A stretch of 64,000 nucleotides of DNA from DASQGA01 sp963722715 (GTDB lineage Bacteria; Actinomycetota; Thermoleophilia; Gaiellales; Gaiellaceae): assembly GCA_963722715.1 (NCBI GenBank), contig CAVROA010000004.1, positions 155,455 through 219,454 of the forward strand, written 5' to 3'. The first letter of the stretch is position 1. Every line of letters starts with the position of its first letter. The notes beneath the pieces were generated by a model that was not told the DNA's origin, ran no database searches, and saw only the letters and a list, made by a program, of their open reading frames with translations. Of this stretch, positions 1 through 8,816 are shown piece after piece. The translations under genes were made by a program, and so were the position numbers.

Positions 1-301
1 CACCTGTGAGTGCCTCAAGAGCCAGCCGCGCCGCCAGCGCGGACCGATCCACGTCTTCGACTGCGAACCCGGGAAATGTGCGCGTCTCGACTCCCTCGCC
101 CACGCCGCCGGCCTCGTCCTCGCTCACGACCGCGAGCAGGGAGCCGTCCGAATCGAGGATCACGAGCGGTGCCACCGTGAAAGGGCTCGGGCCATACTCG
201 ATGTCCGTCGCGAGCCCGGTCAGCCACGTCACCGTCGCGAGGTCGCCGCTGAGCAGCGGCCTGCCGCCTGCTAGCTCCCGGGCTCGCTCGCGCCTCGTCA
301 A
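1..301 (-). CDS. M24-type (Xaa-Pro) peptidase, N-terminal part, runs off the window
   Basis: Translated from a TTG at 301 whose bases overlap the TGA of the upstream hydrolase gene (TTGA), this frame stays open to base 1 (100 codons). It reads like a creatinase N-terminal domain, with the TWLTGLATDIEYGPSPFTV stretch matching the usual core strand-turn of Xaa-Pro dipeptidases, followed by a second strand (VAPLVILDSDGSLLAVVSED). The catalytic metal-binding domain lies outside the window, so activity cannot be judged. The four-base overlap implies translational coupling with the gamma-glutamyl-GABA hydrolase-like gene. Family assignment is inferred from this N-terminal pattern only. Confidence 0.62.
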   Translation of the reverse strand, partial: MTRRERARELAGGRPLLSGDLATVTWLTGLATDIEYGPSPFTVAPLVILDSDGSLLAVVSEDEAGGVGEGVETRTFPGFAVEDVDRSALAARLALEALTG

Positions 302-1017
302 CGGGTGCGCTTGTGCTCCCTGTACTCGCCCGCTTCCTTGACGAGTGCGTGGAACAGGGCGAAATCCTCGCCGGCTTCCGGATGCCACAGCACTCCGAGC
401 GCGAATCGTCGTGACGGGTCTTCGAGGCCTTCGATCGTGCCGTCCTCGGCCCACGCCGTCTTGCGGAGACCCTCTCCGAGTTTCCCGAAGCCCTGGTGGT
501 GGTGCGACTTGACCGGCGCGCGGTCGCCGAGGATCTCGCCCAGGCGGCTCTCGGGCTCGACGTCGACGTCGTGGTCGGAGAAGACGCCGGGCGTGTGCTT
601 GTGCTTCTCGTCCCCGACGACGTCGGGGAGATGCTGCACGAGGTCTCCTCCGCGCGCGACGTTCAGGACCTGGGAGCCGCGGCAGACGGCGAGCACCGGC
701 ATGTCGCGCTCGAGCGCCGCGGAGAGGAGGGCCAGCTCGGCGCGGTCGCGATCCGGCGCGATCCCCTGCGTCTCGTCGTGCGCCTCCTGCCCGTAGAGCT
801 CGGGATCAAGATCGGAGCCGCCCGAGAAGAGGAGTCCGTCGAGCGCGTCGAGCGTCTCGTCGATCCCGTCGTCCTCGGGAGGGATCAGGAGGGGCCGCCC
901 GCCTGCGGCCTGGACCGCCTGCACGTACGCCGCCGGAACAAGTGCCGAGTCGAGCTCCCAGTGGCCGAACCGAGCCGGGGTCAGATACGTCGTGATCCCG
1001 ATCACCGGCCGCCTCAT
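298..1017 (-). CDS. gamma-glutamyl-gamma-aminobutyrate hydrolase-like (peptidase C26, PuuD type)
   Basis: A class I glutamine amidotransferase fold of 239 residues. The nucleophile elbow is VLAVCRGSQVLN, and the later His-Pro-Glu triad segment is VLWHPEAGED; the PVKSHHHQGFGKLGEGL region is typical of PuuD relatives. Such enzymes release glutamate from gamma-glutamyl-GABA in the cytoplasm during putrescine breakdown. The ATG at 1017 is chosen because an AGGAG ribosome site lies five bases before it; an upstream in-frame ATG at 1050 would lie inside the preceding gene. The neighbour is a glutamine-synthetase-family gene ending seven bases upstream, which fits a gamma-glutamylated polyamine pathway. 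Exact substrate is inferred from context. Confidence 0.85.
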   Translation of the reverse strand: MRRPVIGITTYLTPARFGHWELDSALVPAAYVQAVQAAGGRPLLIPPEDDGIDETLDALDGLLFSGGSDLDPELYGQEAHDETQGIAPDRDRAELALLSAALERDMPVLAVCRGSQVLNVARGGDLVQHLPDVVGDEKHKHTPGVFSDHDVDVEPESRLGEILGDRAPVKSHHHQGFGKLGEGLRKTAWAEDGTIEGLEDPSRRFALGVLWHPEAGEDFALFHALVKEAGEYREHKRTR

Positions 1018-1024
1018 CGATCTC

Positions 1025-2360
1025 CTATCCCCGTTCGTAGAGTCGTTCACGCTCGTAGTTCGTCACGACCTGGTCGAAGAGCTGCTGCTCCGTGCGGGCG
1101 TAGTTCAGGTAGTGGTCGATGACGTCGTCACCAAAGGCGACGCGGGCCATGGTGCCGGCCTCGAGCGCTTCGATGGCCTCCAGCAGGGAGTGGGGAAACC
1201 GCTCGGCGTCCGACTCGTAGGCGTTCCCCTCCAGCGGGGGCGGCAGCTCGAGCTCGTGCTCGATCCCGTAGAGGCCGGCCGCGAGGAGTGCGGCGAAGGC
1301 CAGGTACGGGTTCGCGTCGCCGCCGGGGATCCGCGTCTCGGTTCGCATCGCGGGGCCGTGCCCGACGATCCGGAAGCCGACGGTGCGGTTGTCGTGGCCC
1401 CAGGCGAGCGTGGTCGGCGCCCAGCTTCCGGCTGCGAACCGCTTGTAGGAGTTGATCGTCGGAGCCACGAACATGGCGAGCTCCTTGAGGCAGGCGATCT
1501 GCCCGGCGAGGTAGTGCTTGAAGGTGTCCGACTCCCCTTCGAAGGCGCTCTCGTCGCCGCGCCAGAGGCTCGAGTGGATGTGGCAGGAGTTCCCGATCCA
1601 GGTGTGGTCCGGCTTTGCCATGAAGGTGACCGAGCAGCCGTTCTCGAAGGCAATCTCCTTGGCGCCGTTCTTGTAGATCGTGTGGTTGTCGGCCATCGTC
1701 AGCGCCTCTGCGTAGCGAAAGTTGATCTCGTGCTGCCCCGGCCAGGCCTCGCCCTTCGAGGTCTCCACGCGCATGCCGGCGCCCTGCATCGCGTTCCGGA
1801 CCTGGCGGATGAAGGGCTCGTCGTAGGTGGACGCGAGGATGTGGTAGTCGAGGATGTACGGGACTGATGGAGTCAGGTCGAGGTAGTGCTTGGCGTGCGC
1901 CTCCGCGTACGTCTCCTGCAGGAGATAGAACTCGAGCTCGGAGCCGAACATCGGCGTGAAGCCGAGCATCGCCGCGCGGTCGACCTGGCGCTTGAGGACT
2001 TGGCGCGGCGACGGGGCAACCGGCGTCCCGTCGTGCCACACGACGTCGCAGAGGACGAGCGCTGTCGCTTCGAGCCAGGGCGTGCGGCGAAGCGTCGCCA
2101 TGTCCGGAACGAGCCCGAAGTCGCCGTAGCCCCGCTCCCAGCTTGCGATCTGGTAGCCGGGCTTCGGATCCATCTCCATGTCGAGCGCGAGCAGGTAGTT
2201 GCATCCCTCGACGCCGTGCTCGGCCACGTTCTCCTCGATGAAGAACTCCCCCATCAAGCCGCTTGCCCATCAGGCGGCCCTGCATGTCGGTGAACGCGAC
2301 GATCACCGTGTCGATCGAACCGTCTTCGACGGCGCTCTTCAGCTCCTCCGGCGTCAGCAT
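1025..2360 (-). CDS. glutamine-synthetase family protein (gamma-glutamylpolyamine synthetase-like), frameshifted
   Basis: Two overlapping frames make one ligase of about 444 residues. The first frame starts at ATG 2360 (MLTPEELKSAVEDGSIDTV, then FTDMQGRLMGKRL). The second carries FGSELEFYLL, the GQHEINFRYA and GNSCHIHSSLW metal and ATP sites, and the NPYLAFAALLAAGLYGIE segment of the catalytic barrel. They meet at a run of five C on the plus strand (2248-2252); removing one base gives GKRLDGEFFIEENVAEHG, a natural join. The family ligates glutamate to ammonia or amines; beside a PuuD-like hydrolase and an APC permease, a polyamine substrate (PuuA or GlnA3-like) is the better guess. The divergent permease shares its upstream region. 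Confidence 0.8.
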
Positions 2361-2430
2361 CGGGCCTCTCTCGGGGGTCGGGGCCGTGAGTCTATGCCGT
2401 CCCCGCGAGGCGGCGGCGCGGCTCGCATCC

Positions 2431-2460
2431 TTGACACCGTCCGACGTGAGTGGCCTAAAT
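2431..2460 (+). promoter_or_regulatory. sigma-70-like promoter for the permease gene
   Basis: TTGACA at 2431-2436 and CTAAAT at 2455-2460, 18 bases apart, lie 56 bases before the permease ATG in a divergent intergenic region. The -35 is a perfect consensus; the -10 matches moderately. Confidence 0.5.
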
Positions 2461-2515
2461 ACCGCAGCGCGGCAGCAGCCGCGGTCAACGTTCTTCTGCG
2501 ACGAGAGGACGGCGG

Positions 2516-4139
2516 ATGACCACCCAAGCAGGCGTTCCCGAGGATCGACAACGCGGGGAGAGCGACGAGAGCCTTCTCCACAGGATGGGCTATGCCCAGG
2601 AGCTCCTCCGGGGCATGGGCGGATTTCAGAACTTCGCGATCAGCTTCACGATCATCTCGATCCTCGCGGGGTGTCTGACCTCGTACGCAGTCGGCATGGA
2701 GCACGGCGGCCCGTCGTCGATCATCTGGGGCTGGCTCCTCGTCGGCCTCATGTCGACGATCATCTCGCTCTCGATGGCCGAGATTGCCTCCGCGTATCCG
2801 ACCGCGGGCGGCCTCTACTACTGGGCCTCCAAGCTCGGTAGCCCCGGCTGGGGCTGGGCGACCGGCTGGTTCAACCTGATCGGCCAGGTGGCCGTCACCG
2901 CTGCGATCGGCTACGGACTCGCCACCTTCGGCGCCGTGCTGCTCGATTTCTGGTTCGGCTACTTCGCGCAAATGGACGACATCTTCGGAGCGTCGGCCAA
3001 TGCCTCGATCTATCTGCTCTACGCGTTCTTCATGCTCTGCGCGTGCCTCATCAACATCTTCAACATCCGGGTTACCGCAGGCCTGAACACGATCTCCGCG
3101 TACTGGCACATGGTCGGCGTCGCGATCATCGTCTTCGTCCTGATCATCGTCCCCGACCAGCACCAGTCGCTCTCCTACGTCTTCACGGAGACCGTGAACA
3201 ACTCGGGTTTTGGCGGTGGCACCACTGACGTCGGGAGTCCCACGTTCTGGTTCGTCTGGGGCCTTGGCCTCCTGCTCGCTCAGTACACGATTACGGGCTT
3301 CGATGCATCGGCGCACACGGCGGAGGAGACGAACAGAGCGTCTCGCATGGCGGCAACGGGCATGTGGACGTCCGTCGTAGCGTCGGTCATCTTCGGCTGG
3401 ATCCTTCTGCTCGCGGTGACGTTTGCGATCCCGAGCACCGAGGGGGCGCTCGAGAACATCGGCGTCGTCGTCCCCTGGATCTGGGCCGAGTCGATGAGCC
3501 AGACCTGGGCCGAGTTCCTGCTCTTCATCTGCGTCGTGGCGCAGTTCTTCTGCCTGACCGCGTCGGTCACGTCGGCCTCGAGGATGATGTTCGCCTTCTC
3601 GCGCGACCGTGCCGTCCCGGGCCATTCGCTCTGGCGGCGCGTGGCGAAGAACCGCATCCCCAGTGTGGTCGGTGGCCGGAATCGGCATCTTCTCGTCCGC
3701 CCTGATGGTCCCGGCGGTCTGGAACTACCTCGTCGGCTACTTCGCAGGGACGGCGATCGCGGTGATCGGCCTCTACATCGCCTTCGTGATCCCTGTCTAC
3801 CTGCGTTTCCGCAAGGGCGACAGCTGGAACGAGCCGAGGGCCTGGAGCCTGGGACGGCACTACAAGTGGATCGACCTGGTCTCCCTGATCTGGGTCGGGA
3901 TCATCACGATCCTGTTCATCTTCCCGCTCTACAGGGCCGGACTTCCCTGGGCGGATGACTTCACCTGGGAGCTCACCAACTACACGGTCCTCTGGTTCCT
4001 GGGCATCGGTCTCATCTTCGGCGGCTGGTGGGTCCTCTCGGCCAAGAACTGGTTCAAGGGCCCGGTTCGCATGAGCGACGAAGAGGTCGCCGCACGCGAA
4101 GGTCGACCTGGGGCGGCTCCGGCTCGGGCCGGGAAGTAA
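2516..4139 (+). CDS. APC-family amino acid/polyamine permease, frameshifted
   Basis: About 540 residues when two frames are joined. The first frame begins with ATG 2516 after a GAGAGGA ribosome site and has the family's early signature (RGMGGFQNFAISFTIISIL) and a run of hydrophobic helices through FSRDRAVPGHSLWRRVAKNRIP. The second continues VWSVAGIGIFSSALMVPAVW with the last helices and a charged tail ending at 4139. The break is a CCCC run (3658-3661); with three C the protein reads on as NRIPVWSVAG. The family imports amino acids, GABA, choline or polyamines by proton symport at the inner membrane. The divergent ligase and hydrolase suggest a polyamine or GABA-type substrate. Integrity depends on whether the extra C is real. 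Confidence 0.82.
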
Positions 4140-4142
4140 GCG

Positions 4143-4550
4143 CTACTCCTCGCCGGCGAGCTCTTCGGCGAGGAGAGAACAGGCATAGGCGCGCCACGCC
4201 ACATCCGGCGTGGCGCCCAGTGCCTTGACAGCCTCGAGCACGTGAGGCAGGTCTCGCGCCTGGATTTTCAGCTCTCCGATCCCGCGCTCGAGCGCGAGCT
4301 GGCGGTCGACCGTACGAAGGTCGTCCGCAAGCGATCCGACAGCCCGCCCGTTCAGGTCGAGGCCCCGCTCCGGGTCGCCTCCCGCGGCGAGCAGTAGGAG
4401 CGCGCGCCGGGCGGCCCCATGTAGCTCGGACTCGTCGAGCGGGATCTCCTTGCCCGCGAGCGCGGCGAGGACGACGAGAGCGGTCGGGAGGCTCTCGTCC
4501 GAATCGTCGGTCAGGGCTTCCTCGAGCTGGGCGAGCAGGGCAGCCGACAT
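4143..4550 (-). CDS. uncharacterised alpha-helical protein
   Basis: A 135-residue soluble, Leu/Ala/Glu-rich protein with no signal peptide, membrane helix or motif that I recognise. Its ATG is one base after the TGA of the ornithine-cyclodeaminase-like gene, so the two are co-transcribed and probably coupled. It ends only three bases from the convergent permease stop. The sequence looks like a small helical bundle (LTDDSDESLPTALVVLAALAG, then ALLLLAAGGDPERGLDLNG). Function unknown; a role linked to the upstream enzyme is only suggested by position. Confidence 0.6.
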   Translation of the reverse strand: MSAALLAQLEEALTDDSDESLPTALVVLAALAGKEIPLDESELHGAARRALLLLAAGGDPERGLDLNGRAVGSLADDLRTVDRQLALERGIGELKIQARDLPHVLEAVKALGATPDVAWRAYACSLLAEELAGEE

Positions 4551-4551
4551 G

Positions 4552-5478
4552 TCAGAGCGGAAGGTCCGTCCCGATGCCTTCCTCTAGCGCCCGGTCGTAG
4601 ACAACCTTTCCGAAGGCGGCGTCCAGCGCTCCGATCCCGAGGTTGACGCACGCGACGCGGGCGGGGGAGCCATCCGAGGCGAGCGCACTGCCAACGCTCC
4701 CCGCTGGCTCAGGCCAGTCCTGGAAGTGCCCCAGGCTCCGGTAGTACTCGAATTGGCCGATGTCGTCGACGAGGAAGAGCTCCGCGTCCTTGATTGGACC
4801 GGGCTGGAAGAGGGCATCGAAGTCGATCGGGAGAGCCAGGTAGCGCTCGCCCAGCCAGTCGGTTGAGATGGGCGGATCCGGGTTCTCGACGATCGGCGCC
4901 GCGCTCACCACGACCTCCGCTTCCTGAACGGCCGTCGGGATGTCGGGCGCCTGCTCGATCCGGCCCTCGAGCGAGGCGCTCCTCTCCGGATGTGGGTCGA
5001 AGGCGCGGATCGTGACGTCCGGGTTCAGCTCGTTCAGCAGCCGCGCATGGAACTTCCCCTGCTCGCCGCAGCCGAGGATCGCCGCGGACGACCATCCGTC
5101 CGGCGCCCATCGCCGGATGCAGACACCGCTGGCGGCAGCGGTGCGAGCGGCCGTGATCTCGGCCGCGTCCATGACGGCGAGCGGGAGCCCCGTCTCCGCG
5201 TCGTTCAGGACGAGGAGCCCCGAGATGTAGGGGAGCCCGCGCGCTTTGTTACCCGGGTATCCGGAGACCCACTTGAGCGCCGCCACGTCCTGGTCCGCGA
5301 GGTATGCGGGCATCGCGTGGATGAATGAGTTCTCCCGCGGATGCACGCCCGGCTTCGGCGGGAGCTCGACGCGTCCTGCGGCGAGCGCTGCGTAGGTCTC
5401 CTCGACGAGGTCGAGCTGCGCCGGAATCTCCGGGAGGAGCCGGGCGACCTGCTCGCGCGTGAGATAGAGGAGGCTCAA
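4552..5478 (-). CDS. ornithine cyclodeaminase / mu-crystallin family protein
   Basis: A 308-residue enzyme with an N-terminal substrate domain (LTREQVARLLP, KPGVHPRENSFIHAMPAYL) and a Rossmann domain whose nucleotide-binding loop is AAILGCGEQGKFHARLL, followed by the acidic residue of FDPHPER. The family covers ornithine cyclodeaminase (ornithine to proline plus ammonia), alanine dehydrogenase and imine reductases, all NAD(P) dependent and cytoplasmic. The SGLLVLNDAETGLPLAVMDA segment and the conserved ITAARTAAASGV are typical. The exact reaction cannot be read from sequence. Its place next to polyamine-type genes would fit ornithine or a related amino acid. Confidence 0.8.
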   Translation of the reverse strand: MSLLYLTREQVARLLPEIPAQLDLVEETYAALAAGRVELPPKPGVHPRENSFIHAMPAYLADQDVAALKWVSGYPGNKARGLPYISGLLVLNDAETGLPLAVMDAAEITAARTAAASGVCIRRWAPDGWSSAAILGCGEQGKFHARLLNELNPDVTIRAFDPHPERSASLEGRIEQAPDIPTAVQEAEVVVSAAPIVENPDPPISTDWLGERYLALPIDFDALFQPGPIKDAELFLVDDIGQFEYYRSLGHFQDWPEPAGSVGSALASDGSPARVACVNLGIGALDAAFGKVVYDRALEEGIGTDLPL

Positions 5479-5578
5479 CCTCGCTGCCGAGCTTTCTCCG
5501 TCACTTCTGCCATCTCGTCCTCCCTTGATCGGTGTGCTCTCGTCTACCAGAAACGGGCTGGCGTGGAACGCGTGCTGA

Positions 5579-5619
5579 GCGTTAGTTGACTCTTACGTTA
5601 GAGACTGCTTAACTAACGC
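5579..5619. promoter_or_regulatory. operator-like inverted repeat in front of the arsR-type gene
   Basis: GCGTTAGTT (5579-5587) and its exact inverse AACTAACGC (5611-5619) end one base before the ATG at 5621. A third copy of the core CGTTAG lies at 5596-5601, so the 41-base region has cores at 5580 and 5596 on the plus strand and 5613 on the minus strand. No ribosome site precedes the ATG, so the transcript is probably leaderless and start and operator would coincide. Autorepression by the ArsR-type protein is inferred. Confidence 0.6.
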
Positions 5620-5620
5620 C

Positions 5621-5947
5621 ATGGAAGCCGTGCTGAAGGCGATCGCGGAACCGCGCCGCCGGGAGATTCTCCGGCTCGTGAGCGGTGACGAGTTGACTGC
5701 GGGAGAGATCGCCGCGCGCTTCGACGTAACGCGGCCGGCCATCTCGCAGCACCTGACGATCCTCCGAAACGCCGGCTTGCTCGACGAGCGCCGCGAAGGC
5801 ACGCGACGCCTCTACCGCGTACGCCCGGAGGCGTTCGCCGAGGTTCGGGCTTACCTCGAGTCCTTCTGGGACGAGAGCTTGCTGGCGCTGAAGAAGGCTG
5901 TCGAATCCGATGAGAGGAGTGCGATCCGTGGCAACCCCCGAAACTAA
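5621..5947 (+). CDS. ArsR-family winged-helix repressor
   Basis: A 108-residue DNA-binding protein with the classic ArsR winged helix: IAEPRRREILRLV, then the recognition helix VTRPAISQHLTILRNAGLL, then the wing ERREGTRRLYRVRPE. No metal-binding Cys pair is present, so it belongs with the ArsR proteins that sit beside SRPBCC (AHSA1) genes rather than arsenic sensors. It overlaps the SRPBCC gene by 20 bases and is preceded directly by a palindromic operator, so autoregulation of the whole three-gene unit is likely. The inducing signal is unknown. Confidence 0.9.
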   Translation: MEAVLKAIAEPRRREILRLVSGDELTAGEIAARFDVTRPAISQHLTILRNAGLLDERREGTRRLYRVRPEAFAEVRAYLESFWDESLLALKKAVESDERSAIRGNPRN

Positions 5948-6356
5948 AACCGACGTCGTGCAGAGGGAGATTCGCGTTGAAGCGAGCCCCGAGACGGTGT
6001 TCCCATACTTCACCGATCCCGAGCGGATGGTTCGTTGGAAGGGGACCGAGGCAACGCTCGACCCGCGGCCGGGCGGCGTCTACCGTGTGCTGGTGGGCGG
6101 CGAGCACGTGGCTCGGGGCGAGTACGTGGAGGTCGTCCCTTACAGCCGGGTCGCCTTCACATGGGGCTGGGAGGGTGAAGGACACAACGTTCCCCCGGGC
6201 AGCTCGACGGTCGAGATCGACCTCGTGCCGGACGGCGGTGCGACGATCGTCCGCCTGACACACCGCGACCTTCCTGCCTCGGAGCGGGAGATCCACGGCC
6301 AGGGCTGGGATCGCTTCCTGCCCATGCTCGCCGAGGCGGTCGCAGCAGCCGCTTGA
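5928..6356 (+). CDS. SRPBCC (AHSA1-like) domain protein
   Basis: A 142-residue START/Bet v1-like protein. It shows VQREIRVEASPETVFPYFTD, the family's first strand and helix, then VRWKGTEATLDPRPGGVY, VEVVPYSRVAFTWGW, and the closing long helix beginning GQGWDRFLPMLAE. The family forms a hydrophobic pocket for lipids or small aromatic ligands. The GTG at 5928 is chosen because a GAGAGGAG ribosome site lies eight bases before it; the ATG at 5910 would contain that site. It overlaps the arsR-type stop and is followed by a VOC gene, a well-known three-gene grouping whose ligand is undefined. Confidence 0.88.
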   Translation: MATPETKTDVVQREIRVEASPETVFPYFTDPERMVRWKGTEATLDPRPGGVYRVLVGGEHVARGEYVEVVPYSRVAFTWGWEGEGHNVPPGSSTVEIDLVPDGGATIVRLTHRDLPASEREIHGQGWDRFLPMLAEAVAAAA

Positions 6357-6419
6357 GATTTCCTTTGCGAGCATGCGAAGGGGAGATGATGACGAGACCC
6401 GTCGACAAGGAGGAAGCAC

Positions 6420-6767
6420 ATGGGTAACCCGGTCGTGCATTTCGAGGTCAGTGGGAAGGATGCGGCGAAGCTGCAGACGTTCTACGGCGCGCTCTTCGAC
6501 TGGAAGATCGACGCGGACAATCCCAACAACTACGGGATCGTGGATAACGCCGGCGACGGCATCAACGGCGGCATCGGCGAGGTTCCGGATGGCGGTAACG
6601 GCCACGTGACCTTCTACGTATCGGTCCCGGACATCAACTCCGCCCTCGAGAAGGCGGAGGGACTGGGCGGCAAGACGATCATGCCCCGCACCGAGATGGG
6701 TGACGTGGTCACGATGGCGTTCTTCGCCGACCCCGAGGGCCATATGGTCGGACTCGTCGAGGGCTAG
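6420..6767 (+). CDS. VOC (glyoxalase/bleomycin-resistance) family protein
   Basis: 115 residues with two beta-alpha-beta-beta-beta modules: PVVHFEVSGKDAAKLQTFYG near the start, then GHVTFYVSVPDINSALEKAEG. It ends MAFFADPEGHMVGLVEG, where the final Glu is the usual metal ligand position. An AAGGAGG ribosome site lies before the ATG. The family includes lyases, dioxygenases and drug-binding proteins. Co-location with ArsR and SRPBCC genes suggests a shared response to a small compound, but no substrate can be named. Confidence 0.88.
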   Translation: MGNPVVHFEVSGKDAAKLQTFYGALFDWKIDADNPNNYGIVDNAGDGINGGIGEVPDGGNGHVTFYVSVPDINSALEKAEGLGGKTIMPRTEMGDVVTMAFFADPEGHMVGLVEG

Positions 6768-6794
6768 CGCCCGTCTCCGGCTTACGATGCGCGG

Positions 6795-7943
6795 GTGCTG
6801 CCGCTCACCGGCATCCGCGTCGTCGCCTGCGAGAACGGACTCGCCGGGCCGCTCGCCACACGCCTCCTTGCCGACCTGGGCGCGGACGTGGTCAAGGTCG
6901 AGCGACCCGGGACGGGCGACGTCACGCGCGGGTGGGACACGGCTGCGAACGGTCTCTCGACCGGCTTCGTCTGGGTCAACCGCGGCAAGAGAAGCGTTGA
7001 GCTCGACCTGAAGGACCCCGCCGCGCGGCCGGCCGTCGAGGCGCTCGTCGCGACCGCGGACGTGTTCCTGCAGAACTTCACGCCGGGCTGGGCGACCCGA
7101 GTCTCGCTCGACGAGCCGAGTGTCCGCATGCTCAGGCCCGACGTGGTCTATACGGAGATCTCCGGCTACGGGCCGGACGGCCCGTATGCGGGAAAGAACG
7201 CTTACGACCTGGTCATGCAGGGGGAGACCGGGCTGATCGCGGTTACGGGCACGCCAGAGGCACCGGCGCGGGTAGGTATCTCGGCCTGCGACGTGGGGGC
7301 CGCGAGCTACGCGGCGGTAGCGACCCTCGCTGCGCTCGTGCGGCGGGGCGCGACCGGCGAGGGAGACCGAATCTCCGTCTCACTCTTCGACACGATGGTC
7401 GACTGGCTCGGATACTTCCCGCACCTCTGGTGGCACCGTGGGGAGGAGCCGGCCCGAACCGGGCTCCGGCATCCGCACTTCTGCCCCTACGGCCCCTATC
7501 CGGCTCGGGGCGGTGACCTTTTCGGCTTCGCGGTGCTCTCGCCCGAGCACTGGCGCGCTCTTTGTATCGAGGTCCTCGCCCTGCCCCGGCTCCTGGAGGA
7601 GGAGCGCTATGCGACGAACGAGGGCCGGGTCGCGAACCGGGGGGACCTGGAGCCGACGCTCGAGCGCGCGTTCGCGGCGCGCCCGGCCGGCGAGTGGGTG
7701 CAGCTCCTCGAAGCGGCGCGCATTCCGTGCGGGCGCGTGAACGGCCTTGCAGAGGTGATGGAGCACCCGCAGCTCGCGCACAACGGGCTCGTGACGGAGG
7801 TCGGCTCCCCCGTCGGCAGCATCCCCACGATCGGGGTCCCTTTCCTCCTTGACGGCGTTCGGCCGGACCCTGGAGACGTGCCGGCTCTCGGGGAACACAC
7901 CGAGGAGGTCCTCGCCGAGCTCGGTCTCAAGCCGCCCGGCTGA
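6795..7943 (+). CDS. family III CoA-transferase (CaiB/BaiF type)
   Basis: 382 residues starting at GTG 6795. The N-terminal half has LTGIRVVACENGLAGPLATRLLADLG and ADVVKVERPGTGD, and the RGKRSVELDLKDP segment that holds the adenine pocket. The catalytic Asp is expected in KNAYDLVMQGETGLIAVTG; the ISVSLFDTMVDWLGY helix and the C-terminal IPCGRVNGLAEVMEHPQL complete the interlocked-ring fold. Members move CoA between carboxylic acids such as formyl/oxalyl, succinyl/malyl or carnitine/bile acids. No acyl-CoA dehydrogenase or racemase lies beside it, so the substrate is open. Confidence 0.9.
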   Translation: MLPLTGIRVVACENGLAGPLATRLLADLGADVVKVERPGTGDVTRGWDTAANGLSTGFVWVNRGKRSVELDLKDPAARPAVEALVATADVFLQNFTPGWATRVSLDEPSVRMLRPDVVYTEISGYGPDGPYAGKNAYDLVMQGETGLIAVTGTPEAPARVGISACDVGAASYAAVATLAALVRRGATGEGDRISVSLFDTMVDWLGYFPHLWWHRGEEPARTGLRHPHFCPYGPYPARGGDLFGFAVLSPEHWRALCIEVLALPRLLEEERYATNEGRVANRGDLEPTLERAFAARPAGEWVQLLEAARIPCGRVNGLAEVMEHPQLAHNGLVTEVGSPVGSIPTIGVPFLLDGVRPDPGDVPALGEHTEEVLAELGLKPPG

Positions 7944-7993
7944 CATCGTCGATGAATCCGTCTTCGACGATCAGGAAGCCGTCCAGCCGTCGA

Positions 7994-8791
7994 TCATCGG
8001 GTCGCCAATTCTTGCACCAGCTCTCGCTCCGCGGGCCCGAACCAGGGCGGGGCGCCGGCGGCCGCATTCTCGCGCGCGTGGATGGGATTCGACGTGGCGG
8101 GGATGACAACGTGGAGACGCGGGTCGGAGAGCGCCCACTTGAGGAGCGCCTGCGCCCACGTGTCGACCCCGAGCGGCTCGACCTCCTTCGGATCGGGGCC
8201 GGGCAGCAAGGCTCCCGGACCGCCCAGCGGCCGCATGGCGATCACGCCGAGATCGAGCTCGGCGGCCAGGGGCAGGATCCGCTCCTCCGCCTCGCGCTCG
8301 ACGGGGTTGTAGGGCACCTGGATCGAGTCGATCCGGCCGGTTCGCATCACCCGCTCGAGCTCGCCGAATGCCGAGGATTGGTAGTGCGTTGCTCCGAGCA
8401 GCCGAACGTGGCCCGCTTCCCGCTCGCCCTCGAGCCAATCCAGTCGCTCCTCCCAGGCGACCAGGTTGTGCACCTGCTCCAGGTCGACCCACCCGGCGAA
8501 CCAGCCGAGCTGTGCCTCTAGCTGGCGCCGGGCCTCGGCGGCCGAGGGCGTCCAGATCTTGGTGGCGACGAAGGCCTCGTGCCGCCGTTGGCCGAGCGCT
8601 CGGCCGAGGACGCCCTCAGCCCGGCCGTACATGGGCGAGGAGTCGACGACCCTAACTCCGGCCGAGAACGCTTCGTCCACGACGTGCGTCGCCTGCGCTT
8701 CCTGCTCGGGTGCAAGGTCGAGGGTGAGCCAGGTCCCGAGGCCGATCACCGGCAACTCGAGCCCGGAACGTCCGAAGCGCCTTTTCTCCAT
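7994..8791 (-). CDS. aldo/keto reductase
   Basis: 265 residues with a (beta/alpha)8 aldo/keto reductase pattern: RRFGRSGLELPVIGLGTW, the catalytic Asp/Tyr segment VRVVDSSPMYGRAEGVLG, the catalytic Lys in AFVATKIWTP, and the His-equivalent turn VDLEQVHNLVAW; NADPH contacts are in VVIPATSNPIHARENAAAG. The ATG at 8791 (MEKRRFGRSG) is preferred; the ATG at 8818 would overlap head-on with the divergent hopanoid gene start. It ends 50 bases from the convergent CoA-transferase stop. Substrate unknown. Confidence 0.88.
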   Translation of the reverse strand: MEKRRFGRSGLELPVIGLGTWLTLDLAPEQEAQATHVVDEAFSAGVRVVDSSPMYGRAEGVLGRALGQRRHEAFVATKIWTPSAAEARRQLEAQLGWFAGWVDLEQVHNLVAWEERLDWLEGEREAGHVRLLGATHYQSSAFGELERVMRTGRIDSIQVPYNPVEREAEERILPLAAELDLGVIAMRPLGGPGALLPGPDPKEVEPLGVDTWAQALLKWALSDPRLHVVIPATSNPIHARENAAAGAPPWFGPAERELVQELATR

Positions 8792-8816
8792 CCCTGGCTG
8801 GATGCTAGTTTGCGGC

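Noticed and set aside
2354..3688. Minus-strand open frame opposite the permease
   Set aside because: Arg/Asp-rich antisense shadow; the plus strand encodes membrane helices of an APC permease.
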